Source: Brevibacillus reuszeri (GTDB lineage: Bacteria > Bacillota > Bacilli > Brevibacillales > Brevibacillaceae). From it: a DNA stretch of 64,000 nucleotides. The notes below the pieces were generated by a model. The model was not told the DNA's origin, did not search any database, and saw only the letters and a program-made list of their open reading frames with translations. Positions 52,812-61,337 of the stretch are shown here, piece by piece. The DNA lies in contig NZ_LGIQ01000009.1 in assembly GCF_001187725.1 (NCBI RefSeq), positions 1,058,547 through 1,122,546 of the forward strand. The letters are read 5' to 3'. The translations under genes were made by a program, and so were the position numbers. Numbering within the stretch: the first letter of the stretch is position 1; the number at the start of each line of letters is the position of its first letter.

Positions 52812-54470
52812 CTATGCCGTTTCTGTCGCCTCGCTTGCGGACAATCCAAGCAATTGCATCGCATGTTCTCTCAGCTTGTATTTTTGTATTTTTCCCGAGG
52901 CAGTCATCGGATACTCGGTGACAAACTGTATATAACGGGGGATCTTAAAGTGCGCTACCTTTCCCTCGCAATAGGAACGAATTTCTTCTTCGGTCAAATC
53001 AGTATCCTCTTTGACGCGAATGCAAGCGAGTACCTGCTCCCCGAATTTCGGATCTGGTACACCAACGATCTGTACATCGAGGATTTTAGGATGGGTATAC
53101 AGAAACTCTTCGATTTCGCGTGGATAAATATTCTCCCCTCCGCGGATAATCATGTCCTTGAGTCTTCCCGTGATTTTGTAATATCCTTCTTCATCTACCG
53201 TAGCCAAATCTCCCGTGTGCAGCCAACCATCAGCATCGATTGCCTTTTCAGTCTGATCAGGCATGTTATAGTAGCCTTTCATCACCAGGTATCCGCGTGT
53301 GCACAATTCTCCCTGAACGCCTAGTGGGAGGCTTTCTCCAGTTACCGGATCAACAATCTTAGCCTCTACACCCTCGTGCAGCCTTCCCACTGTGGCTACC
53401 TTTCGTTCAATCGAATCCTCCGGTCTGGTCTGAGTAATCACAGGGGATGATTCTGTTTGCCCGTATGCAATCGTAATATCTCGTATCCCCATCTTGTCGA
53501 CGACATTTTTCATTACTTCAATCGGGCACAAGGAACCCGCCATGATACCTGTTCGTAATGAGCTCAAATCACGAGCCTCAAACGTCGGATGGTTCAATTC
53601 TGCGATGAACATCGTCGGTACACCGTACAAAGCTGTGCATCGCTCCTGTTCTACGATTGATAGGACAAGCCCTGGGTCAAAGGCGGTTACTGGTACCATT
53701 GTTGCTCCTGTCGCCACGCAAGCGAGAGTGCCCATTACACAACCAAAGCAGTGGAAAAAGGGAACAGGAATACATACCCTGTCTTCTAAGCCAAGTCCTT
53801 GGCATTCCGCTACTTTAATCGCGTTATTGACGATGTTTACATGAGAAAGCATGACACCTTTGGGGAATCCAGTCGTTCCCGATGTATATTGCATATTGAT
53901 CACATCATCCGGGAGTAGCGATTGCTGCCTGACGATGCGTTCTTCTTCGCTGACCAGCTCTGAACGCTCGAGCAAGTCTTTCCACAAAAACATCCCTTGT
54001 TGCCTTTCTTCTCCCAAATAAATGACGTTTCTCAAGTGAGGAAGCCGCTTGGATCGCAGTTCACCAGGATTGCATTCAGCAAGCTCAGGACATATGTCAC
54101 GGATCATCTCCAAATAACTGGCATCCCGATACGAATCAATCAGCAGCAGTGTAGTCGACTCTGATTGACGCAGCAAGTATTCCAGCTCATGTGTCCGATA
54201 GCTGGTATTGACTGTCACAAGCACCGCACCCATTTTTGCCGTTGCAAACTGGGAAATAACCCATTCTGGAACGTTCGTTGCCCAGATCGAGACATTTTCC
54301 CCTTTTTCAATACCTAGCGACATGAAGCCTCTCGCTACCTGATTGCATATATCCTGAAATTGACCAAAGGAATACCGAAGTGACCTTTCCTGATAAACGA
54401 CTGCTTCCTTTTCCTTGTAACGCCCCGCTGTCTCATCGAGTAAATCACCAATTGTGATTGATCGCAGCAT
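52812..54470 (-). CDS. Acyl-CoA synthetase (AMP-binding)
   Basis: A 552-residue acyl-activating enzyme forming acyl-AMP and then acyl-CoA from a fatty or related carboxylic acid. The P-loop YTSGTTGFPKGV lies at about residues 195-206, followed by YGQTESSP (A5), YHTGDLA-type WLHTGDLATVDEEGY (A7), and the hinge GRLKDMIIRGGENIYPREIE (A8). Lys near the C-terminus in MTASGKIQKYKLRE (A10) is the catalytic lysine. The closest type in Bacillus is YngI-like or medium/long-chain. The ATG at 54470 follows AGAGGGGGGCG. It is monocistronic. Confidence 0.93.
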   Translation of the reverse strand: MLRSITIGDLLDETAGRYKEKEAVVYQERSLRYSFGQFQDICNQVARGFMSLGIEKGENVSIWATNVPEWVISQFATAKMGAVLVTVNTSYRTHELEYLLRQSESTTLLLIDSYRDASYLEMIRDICPELAECNPGELRSKRLPHLRNVIYLGEERQQGMFLWKDLLERSELVSEEERIVRQQSLLPDDVINMQYTSGTTGFPKGVMLSHVNIVNNAIKVAECQGLGLEDRVCIPVPFFHCFGCVMGTLACVATGATMVPVTAFDPGLVLSIVEQERCTALYGVPTMFIAELNHPTFEARDLSSLRTGIMAGSLCPIEVMKNVVDKMGIRDITIAYGQTESSPVITQTRPEDSIERKVATVGRLHEGVEAKIVDPVTGESLPLGVQGELCTRGYLVMKGYYNMPDQTEKAIDADGWLHTGDLATVDEEGYYKITGRLKDMIIRGGENIYPREIEEFLYTHPKILDVQIVGVPDPKFGEQVLACIRVKEDTDLTEEEIRSYCEGKVAHFKIPRYIQFVTEYPMTASGKIQKYKLREHAMQLLGLSASEATETA

Positions 54471-54555
54471 AAAACGCCCCCCTCTAAAAATTTCAGACTA
54501 TTCTGCTATATACAATCATGATTCTTCCTCTTCCAGTCTATTCCTGCTTACCCAC

Positions 54556-54586
54556 AAAAAGAAAAGCGTCCCTCATCGGAACGCTG
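54556..54586 (-). terminator. Terminator downstream of the lipid-anchored/secreted protein gene
   Basis: Minus-strand stem AGCGTTCC / GGGACGCT (one mismatch) followed by TTTCTTTTT, about 115 bases past the stop of the gene at 54701-55177. The gap 54471-54700 holds nothing else. Confidence 0.6.
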
Positions 54587-54700
54587 TTTTCTCACCGTAT
54601 AAAGAATATATAAGCACGAGGCTTTTACATTCTGGAGCGCATGGAAACTTTCCACTATACGCGGTTGATCCTCCTTGAGAATACCTCGATAGAGGTTTTC

Positions 54701-55177
54701 TTACTCAACGACAAATTTTTGTGTCGATTCTACTTTATACGGCAAATGATTGCTGTAGTTCAGCTCTACCCGAATCTCGTGTTCTCCCTTGGGCAGCTTT
54801 TTCAGCAAGAAATCTGGATGATAGATCATCCCTTTTGCTTCCCCGTCAATGTACAGGTGCGCATGTCCTTGGCCAAAAACAGGCTTCTGGTTCATGTCTC
54901 CGTTGTCCTGGACGAACTGGAAATTTTGTGTGAGCAACGTTACTTCAGCAGTGGTGCCGTCCACCTTGATATCCATGTTCAATAACGGTTTTTCCGTACT
55001 GATTGGCTGGATATCCGATGATGTTGCAGTTACGGGAACACTCGCTTCTCCTGGTCGATACGAGTCAGAGACGTGCAAAGGATCTTTCACCAATAGCACG
55101 ATTCCGGCCACCAGGACCACAACGAAGACAATTCCACCTAAAATGAGATTGCGCATACTGATAATAAAGACCTTCAT
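54701..55177 (-). CDS. Membrane-anchored extracytoplasmic protein, DUF4399-like domain
   Basis: A 158-residue protein with one N-terminal membrane helix (LGGIVFVVVLVAGIVLLV at about residues 12-29) and an external beta-rich domain. GHAHLYIDGEAKGMIYHPDF and GEHEIRVELNYSNHLPY recall the small His-bearing domains of DUF4399-type or copper-related proteins. The two histidines of GHAH and one in GEHE could bind copper, but this is only inferred. The ATG at 55177 follows AAGGGAG. It is monocistronic. Confidence 0.72.
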   Translation of the reverse strand: MKVFIISMRNLILGGIVFVVVLVAGIVLLVKDPLHVSDSYRPGEASVPVTATSSDIQPISTEKPLLNMDIKVDGTTAEVTLLTQNFQFVQDNGDMNQKPVFGQGHAHLYIDGEAKGMIYHPDFLLKKLPKGEHEIRVELNYSNHLPYKVESTQKFVVE

Positions 55178-55313
55178 GTCTCTACTCTCCCTTTCGCAAG
55201 TGCTTGTCACACCTATTAGTACATGCATACGCAAGGTAGTAGAGAGTTAGAAGCAAAACTTTTCTAGTTTTCTTGGAGCTGAAATAGCCAACCTTTTGAA
55301 CACGTACTAGTGA

Positions 55314-55805
55314 TTACCGATAGTTGATAAATTGCACATCCAAGGGCAAATCCGCTTTTCGAATCGCATGAATAACTTGCTGTAGCTCATCCTTACTTTT
55401 TCCTGTCACGCGAATCTGATCATCTTGAATTTGCGTTTTTACCTTTAGTCCTGCTTCTTTAATAATATTGTTGATTTTTTTCGCATTGTCTTTATCTATG
55501 CCTTGAACCAGCTTGACGCGTTGGCGTACAGTTCCGCCCGCTGCTGGCTCGATTTTCCCATAATCGAGGTTTTTGATCGGCACATCTCGTTTTACCAGTT
55601 TACCAAGCAAGATGTCTTTCACCTGGGTCAGCTTGAAATCATCATCGGAGATCAATACGAGCTCCTCTTTCTCCAAAGAAATACTGCTTTTGCTTCCTTT
55701 AAAGTCAAAACGATTTTCGATTTCTTTGAGTGCAGTCTGAATTGCATTGTTTACCTCAGACATCTCTACTTTGGATACGATATCAAACGAGCTTTCTTTA
55801 CTCAT
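55314..55805 (-). CDS. yajQ: YajQ-family nucleotide-binding protein
   Basis: A 163-residue protein of the YajQ family, some members of which bind cyclic di-GMP. Both characteristic blocks are seen: [20 protein letters not shown] at the N-terminus and [19 protein letters not shown] near the end, with [17 protein letters not shown] between. The ATG at 55805 follows AGAAGGGGGAAAAACGG. It lies 43 bases after an SDR gene on the same strand. Its role in Bacillota is not settled. Confidence 0.95.
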   Translation of the reverse strand: MSKESSFDIVSKVEMSEVNNAIQTALKEIENRFDFKGSKSSISLEKEELVLISDDDFKLTQVKDILLGKLVKRDVPIKNLDYGKIEPAAGGTVRQRVKLVQGIDKDNAKKINNIIKEAGLKVKTQIQDDQIRVTGKSKDELQQVIHAIRKADLPLDVQFINYR

Positions 55806-55848
55806 CCGTTTTTCCCCCTTCTCGTTTTATCGTTACTGCCGTCTACTA

Positions 55849-56637
55849 TTAGATCGCTTTTACTATACCACCATCTACGAGAAGCGCCTGACCAGTCACA
55901 TAACTGTTTGCTGGCGACGCCAAAAATGTCACCATGCGAGCGAACTCATCTGGCTGACCGTAACGACCAAGTGGTATTTGTTTTTCCCAATTTTCGCGAA
56001 CAGCATCAGTACTGGTATTTTGTGCCTCTGCGCTAAGACCGTCCAATTGCGAAACACGATCTGTCGCGATGCGCCCTGGCCCAATCGTATTTATCAATAT
56101 ACCGTCAGGACCAAGCTCAGATGATAGGGTTTTGGCTAGACCAAGCACCCCCGTGCGGAACGTATTGGACAAGATCAAGTTTTCCAACGGTTGCTTGAAG
56201 GATGAAGAGGCAAAATTGATAATTCGCCCAAACTGATTTGCCCGCATATGGGGCAGCACAGCACGAATTGCTCGTACATAACTAAGCAGGTTCAGCTGGA
56301 AAGCAGAAATCCATTGCTCGTCTGTCAATTGATCGAATTTTCCAACAACAGGCCCACCCGAGTTGTTAATCAATATGTGGACAGTGCCAAAATGATTGAC
56401 TGTTTCTTCTACTACGCGCTTGATATCCTCTTCTTTTGTCACATCAATCTTTACAGCCAGTGGCGCCCTGCCAGTTGCTTGCTCAATCTCGGTTCGAACG
56501 GAAGCAAGTGCCTCCGCATCACGTCCACAAATCGTGACATTCGCCCCCTCTTGAGCGAGGCAGAACGCAGTCGCCTTGCCTAATCCTTTGGAAGAAGCCA
56601 GAACAATAGCCGTCTTTCCCTGAAGCTGCAAATCCAT
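55849..56637 (-). CDS. SDR-family oxidoreductase with altered catalytic motif
   Basis: A 262-residue short-chain dehydrogenase fold protein. The NAD(P)-binding part reads VLASSKGLGKATAF (the usual TGxxxGIG is altered) and the NNSGGP and DVTKEED stretches are present. The catalytic Tyr-x-x-x-Lys is replaced: where YSASKAGV is expected it reads SNTFRTGV, so both Tyr and Lys are absent. Relatives with this form are annotated as beta-ketoacyl-ACP-reductase-like SDRs with an imperfect tetrad. The ATG at 56637 follows AAGGGAG. It is followed by yajQ after 43 bases. Confidence 0.9.
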   Translation of the reverse strand: MDLQLQGKTAIVLASSKGLGKATAFCLAQEGANVTICGRDAEALASVRTEIEQATGRAPLAVKIDVTKEEDIKRVVEETVNHFGTVHILINNSGGPVVGKFDQLTDEQWISAFQLNLLSYVRAIRAVLPHMRANQFGRIINFASSSFKQPLENLILSNTFRTGVLGLAKTLSSELGPDGILINTIGPGRIATDRVSQLDGLSAEAQNTSTDAVRENWEKQIPLGRYGQPDEFARMVTFLASPANSYVTGQALLVDGGIVKAI

Positions 56638-56710
56638 ATCGATTCTCCCTTCAAACGGTCTTGTTATGTATGCTTATTCCCTTATTCTACCTAACTTTTA
56701 AACGAACGAA

Positions 56711-56748
56711 AAGAAAAAGAGAAGGGTTTTCGCACACTCCCCTTCTCT
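56711..56748 (-). terminator. Terminator of the RND efflux operon
   Basis: Minus-strand stem AGAGAAGGG ... CCCTTCTCT followed by TTTTTCTTTT, about 10 bases past the RND stop. Confidence 0.85.
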
Positions 56749-56756
56749 CTCTTTCC

Positions 56757-59700
56757 TTATAGATCTGTTTCTTGCGGAGGCTTGGCTTTCAGAGCACGCT
56801 TGCTTTCACGTTTTTCCCTACGTGCTTCTTTGCGAGCCAACTGCCGTTCTTTAACTCCTTCAAACAGCGAGTACAAAACAGGTACGAGAACCAGCGTTAC
56901 CATTGTATGGAAAATCAAGCCGGAGATAACCGCGGTCGCGAGAGGTGCTTCCAAATCGGAGCCCTCCGCCATCGCCAGACCCATCGGGAGCATCCCGAGA
57001 ATGGCTGTCAGCTTGGTCATAATGACGGGACGTACACGGTCTTTTGTCCCTTGAATAATCGCTTCACCTGTCTTCATTCCACGATTACGCAACAGGTTGA
57101 TCCGGTCGATGAGCAAAATCGCATTCGATACGACAATCCCAACGAGCATGATAATCCCGATCATCGCCAGCTCACCGAATACCCGCTGCGTAATCACAAA
57201 CCCAATGACCACGCCAACTAATGCCATCGGTATAGTCAGCATAATAATGAACGGTTGGGACAAACGGCCAAACTGTGCAACCATTACTACGTAAATCAGA
57301 GCAAGCACACCGATGAACACAAAGATACCTTGTGTCATATTGGCACTCTGTTCTTTCAGCTTACCTGCAATTTCGAGCTTGAGACCTGCGGGAACTGCCA
57401 GTGCAGGTAATTTCTCATTGATTTCACGACCCACTGCACCTAAATCTGTGCCTTGCATTTCAGCGGACACTTTTACGATGCGATGACCTTTTTCATGTGT
57501 AATGGTCACCGGTGATTTGCTGTAGGTGATGTCAACCAGATCCACAAGCGGTACCTGTGCTCCACTTCTTGAGCTCACGGTAACATTCCGAAGCTGATCA
57601 GGGTGCTTGAGCCAATTATCCGGCATCTTGGCAACTACATCTACCTCGATTCCATTTTTCGTAATAGAGGTGATTTGTTGATTGCCGATCATCACGCTAA
57701 GCTGTTGCAGCAAGGAACGATGATCCACATCCAGGCGGGCTAGCGCATCCTGTTTGGGGACAAGCGTTACTTTTTCTTTTCCTTCTTTGAAGTCGTTACG
57801 AATGTTTTCCAAACCCGGGATTGTCGCGAGCATACCTTCTACATCTGTTGCGAGCTTGCTCATTTGCTCCATTTCTTCACCGACAATATCGAGTTGGATT
57901 GGTGCACTTCCTCCTTGACTACCAAACGATGTAGAAATAGAGTCGACTTCAGGTACTGATTTCAGTTTTTCATTGATGTCTAACGTTAATGCATCCTTGT
58001 CTCTTTCTCTTTGACTCTTTGGCTTCAAGGAGATGTAGATTTCAGAACTCTCTTTGGAAGAGAAGAAAAAGATGTCATTGACCTCAGGAATTTGTCGCAA
58101 TGCTTCCTCCGCTGCAAGAGCCGCTTTTTGCGAGCGTTCCAGCGTAGATCCCGTCGGCATTTGTATAGTAGCAAACACCAGGTTTTCATTGGGGTTAATT
58201 CCTTGCCCCATCTTCATAAATGGCATCAGGAACACGATACTGACCAGCATTGCCAATGCAACAAGCAGCGTTTTGACTCGATTGCGCAAAGCCAGCTTCA
58301 GCAAGCTGTTGAAAGCACGATTAATCGCATTTTCTTTTCCTTCGCCTTCGATGGAAACATTTTTGTCCTTCTGTAAAAATCGTTCAGAAAATACTGGTAC
58401 AAAGAAGAACGCCGCAATGGTAGAGGCAATGATCGCTGATGATACCGTGAAGGCAATCGTAGTCAGGATCGGCTTTAGCCAGTCTTCAAAATCCGCGAAA
58501 ATGAGGGGCAAAAATACGATAATAATCGTCAGCTGCGAGGTAAAAACAGGCGTAAATACTTCTCTTGTCCCTTTTACAATCGCTTGCGAGAGTGGTTCGC
58601 CCTTCTCCCGGAAATGATAAATGCTCTCCAATACAACGATGGCGGCGTCTACGATCAGACCGACCGAGAGACTGAGTGATAGGAGCGTAATCATGTCGAT
58701 ATTGTAGCCGCCAAGTTTCATTGCAATAAAAGTCATGAAAGCAGAAAGCGGGAGAGTCGTTGCAATTACCAAGGTCACACGCCAGTTGCGCAAGAAAACG
58801 AACAAGATAATGATCGCAAGCGCTCCACCGATCATAACATCGCGGCTCAGATTGGAAACAGCATGCTGAATATAGGATACGGCTTCAAACATGACCTTCA
58901 TGCTGTACTGCCCATTTGCCTCCGCATTGATTTCACGAACCACATCTTCGACCTTGTGTTGAGTCGTAATCAGATCGCTACCATCTGCGCGCGAAACACT
59001 TAAATGAACGAATACGCTACCATTAGTCAGAGCAACAGAGTTTTTCACTTTTCCGCGCAAATCTTCGATCGTTGCGAGCTGATTTAACGTTACTGTTCCG
59101 TTCGGCGTATTGATCGGCACTACACTTAATTCCTGCACGGTGTTGTATGTGTTATCAATCATGACAACCGTATCAAAGCCGCTATTTTCCAAGGTTCCAA
59201 TCGCTTGCTTCCAGTTCGTCTCCTTCAGCTGAGAGATAACTTGATCCGGTGTCGTCCGGTACGCATTGAGTCTTTCCGGCAGTAAGCTAATCGCAATCTG
59301 ATTTTCAAAGCTGCGATCAGAAATCTTTACTTCCTTCACGCCTGGCACTTCTTCGATTCTATCTTTAATCGTTGTTTTGGCTATACTCAGCATAGCCTGA
59401 GGATCTGACCCAACCAACGCGTAGTCAATCATTTGCTCGTCACCGAAATTCATTTGGGAAACGTTGACCGTATCTACTGCCTTAGGGAAGCCGTTGCGCA
59501 AGCGGTTAACTGCATTTTGTACATCCTGCTTGGCTTGCTCACCTCTGCCCTCTTTTGCTTTGATCGTCATGTTGACGTAGCCGGTGCCTGTCGTTGAAGA
59601 GTATTCCTTGATGTCAGCCAAGGTCTTCAATTCCTGCTCAATTTTCTTCGTGATCTTCTCTTCCATCTCTTCTGGAGGGAGCGATCCGCCTGAAATATTG

Positions 59701-59843
59701 ACGGAGAGCATCGGAAAGTTCGTCTTCGGAACCAGCTCGATGTTAAAGCTCATTAGGGAGCCTAATCCTGCAATCACGAGCAAAAACGTAAAGAGGTAGA
59801 CGATTAACCGTCTTTTCAGCAAAAAGAGAATCATCTTGTTCAT
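56757..59843 (-). CDS. RND-family efflux pump subunit
   Basis: A 1028-residue RND transporter with twelve hydrophobic segments and two large extracytoplasmic loops. The proton-relay region of TM4 is LSLSLSVGLIVDAAIVVLES (Asp present), and the second half repeats the plan with MIGIIMLVGIVVSNAILLID. It belongs to the branch of SwrC/YerP of Bacillus, which exports surfactin-like lipopeptides and other amphipathic compounds. The Lys/Arg-rich C-terminus is cytoplasmic. The ATG at 59843 lies three bases after the adaptor gene stop and has AAGGGAG in that gene. No outer-membrane partner is needed in a Gram-positive cell. Confidence 0.93.
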   Translation of the reverse strand: MNKMILFLLKRRLIVYLFTFLLVIAGLGSLMSFNIELVPKTNFPMLSVNISGGSLPPEEMEEKITKKIEQELKTLADIKEYSSTTGTGYVNMTIKAKEGRGEQAKQDVQNAVNRLRNGFPKAVDTVNVSQMNFGDEQMIDYALVGSDPQAMLSIAKTTIKDRIEEVPGVKEVKISDRSFENQIAISLLPERLNAYRTTPDQVISQLKETNWKQAIGTLENSGFDTVVMIDNTYNTVQELSVVPINTPNGTVTLNQLATIEDLRGKVKNSVALTNGSVFVHLSVSRADGSDLITTQHKVEDVVREINAEANGQYSMKVMFEAVSYIQHAVSNLSRDVMIGGALAIIILFVFLRNWRVTLVIATTLPLSAFMTFIAMKLGGYNIDMITLLSLSLSVGLIVDAAIVVLESIYHFREKGEPLSQAIVKGTREVFTPVFTSQLTIIIVFLPLIFADFEDWLKPILTTIAFTVSSAIIASTIAAFFFVPVFSERFLQKDKNVSIEGEGKENAINRAFNSLLKLALRNRVKTLLVALAMLVSIVFLMPFMKMGQGINPNENLVFATIQMPTGSTLERSQKAALAAEEALRQIPEVNDIFFFSSKESSEIYISLKPKSQRERDKDALTLDINEKLKSVPEVDSISTSFGSQGGSAPIQLDIVGEEMEQMSKLATDVEGMLATIPGLENIRNDFKEGKEKVTLVPKQDALARLDVDHRSLLQQLSVMIGNQQITSITKNGIEVDVVAKMPDNWLKHPDQLRNVTVSSRSGAQVPLVDLVDITYSKSPVTITHEKGHRIVKVSAEMQGTDLGAVGREINEKLPALAVPAGLKLEIAGKLKEQSANMTQGIFVFIGVLALIYVVMVAQFGRLSQPFIIMLTIPMALVGVVIGFVITQRVFGELAMIGIIMLVGIVVSNAILLIDRINLLRNRGMKTGEAIIQGTKDRVRPVIMTKLTAILGMLPMGLAMAEGSDLEAPLATAVISGLIFHTMVTLVLVPVLYSLFEGVKERQLARKEARREKRESKRALKAKPPQETDL

Positions 59844-59846
59844 GCT

Positions 59847-61076
59847 CTATTCTCCCTTCGCCTCAACTTTTTGCCCCTCGACGTAGAACGTGATTCCACT
59901 GCGCAAAAGCTGATCTCCTTCTTTGATTCCTGAAACAACTTCAATCTGGTCATTTACCATCTGTCCTGTTTTGACCTCTTTTTTTACAGTCAAGCCATTC
60001 TCAACTGCCATGACATAGTGCTTCTCCTGACTTACTCCGACGCTCTCAAGAGGAACGAGGAAGCCGTTCACCTTGCGTGGCATCTCTACAACCGCTGCCA
60101 TCCCCCCGCGCCAGTAGCCTTCGGAGTTCGGAATCGTTACTTCCACGCGGTATTTACCTGTCTGCTTGTCAACAACCGGTGAAACAAATGTAACAGTCCC
60201 CTCGCTCTTCTTGCCGTCATCGGATGCCGCCTGTACGCTTGCTTTTTCCTGGAACTGGCTGATCAAATCGTTCGTTACGTCCAGAGTCACTTTTACTTCT
60301 GATAAATCAACCAGATGGATGATATTCTCACCAGGGGATGCCTGCTCGCCTACCTGCTTGTAGACATCTACGATCGTTCCGGAGAACGGAGCTTGAATCT
60401 TGGCATCATCGAGGCTCTTTTTTGCCCGTTCTACTTGACCGCTCGCTTGCTTGATCGAAGCATTTGCTAACGCAATGTCCTCTGGCTGTGCCCCGCGCAT
60501 CAACTCATCTAACGCTAGCTGGGCATCTCGTGCAGAAATTTCAGCTTGAGTCAAGGCACGTCTTCGCTCATTTATTTCGCTCTGCGAAATAGCTCCACCA
60601 GCTAACAGCTTTTCATCAGTTGCGACATCCTGCTTCGCTTTTTCCAATTTTTCCTGTGCACTTTTTACTTGCAGACGCTGCTTTTCAATCGCTTCTGCTG
60701 TTGCTCCTTTGAGTGTCTTTGTGCGACGTGCTGTCGCCTCTTCTACCTGACTTGCCGCTGCCTCTACTTCTCGCTGGAAGTACTTGGCATCCAATGTTGC
60801 CAAGACTTGACCTTGGGAAATTTTCGTTCCTTTGATTGCTGAAATCGTAGAGATTGTTCCACCTGTTCCGAATGGCAGTACGGCATCACGTTTTGCCTCG
60901 ACCATTCCCGTCACCCGCAATAAAACTGGGCTGCTTTCCTTTTTAACCTTCACTACCTCTACTACCTTTGCTTTTACTTCTGCCTCTGCCTGTTGTGGTG
61001 TTTCAGCAGCTGGTCCGCCGCAGCCAGCGGTGACGAGCAAAAGTGAAGCCAGAACAACCGACACTCGTTTTTTCAC
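59847..61076 (-). CDS. RND efflux adaptor lipoprotein (membrane fusion protein)
   Basis: A 409-residue adaptor that links to the RND pump. The signal ends in LLVTAGC, a lipobox. The biotinyl-lipoyl halves lie around residues 55-85 (VLPFGTGGTISTISAIKGTKISQGQVLATLD, quoted here as TISAIKGTKISQGQ) and 215-245 (APFSGTIVDVYKQVGEQASPGE). A helical hairpin at 85-205, a beta-barrel, and a C-terminal membrane-proximal part (ENGLTVKKEVKTGQMVNDQIE) complete the family plan. It starts with GTG at 61076, seven bases after GGAGG. It is first in the two-gene pump operon. Confidence 0.93.
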   Translation of the reverse strand: MKKRVSVVLASLLLVTAGCGGPAAETPQQAEAEVKAKVVEVVKVKKESSPVLLRVTGMVEAKRDAVLPFGTGGTISTISAIKGTKISQGQVLATLDAKYFQREVEAAASQVEEATARRTKTLKGATAEAIEKQRLQVKSAQEKLEKAKQDVATDEKLLAGGAISQSEINERRRALTQAEISARDAQLALDELMRGAQPEDIALANASIKQASGQVERAKKSLDDAKIQAPFSGTIVDVYKQVGEQASPGENIIHLVDLSEVKVTLDVTNDLISQFQEKASVQAASDDGKKSEGTVTFVSPVVDKQTGKYRVEVTIPNSEGYWRGGMAAVVEMPRKVNGFLVPLESVGVSQEKHYVMAVENGLTVKKEVKTGQMVNDQIEVVSGIKEGDQLLRSGITFYVEGQKVEAKGE

Positions 61077-61270
61077 AGTGATTCCTCCAAGTTTTACAAT
61101 CATTCCCTTGCGTTATTGTGCCAGTTTTTCCCTACACTGCAAAACAGTCACCGGATGGAACTTCCCCTCCGTCCCAGGTCGGAGAATTTGCACAAGTCAA
61201 AAGTATATACGAAGGAAATATGATTCAGTTACCGTTTTTTAGTTTTTTTTCAATGAAAAGTATAAACATG

Positions 61271-61309
61271 AAAAAACAGCCAAGAGATCGTCTCTTGACT
61301 GTCGTTTTT
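61271..61309 (-). terminator. Terminator of pepF
   Basis: Minus-strand stem GACAGTCAAGAGA / TCTCTTGGCTGT with loop CGA followed by TTTTTTC, 28 bases past the pepF stop. Confidence 0.88.
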
Positions 61310-61337
61310 CCCTATATATTCTATTTCAGGAAATAGC

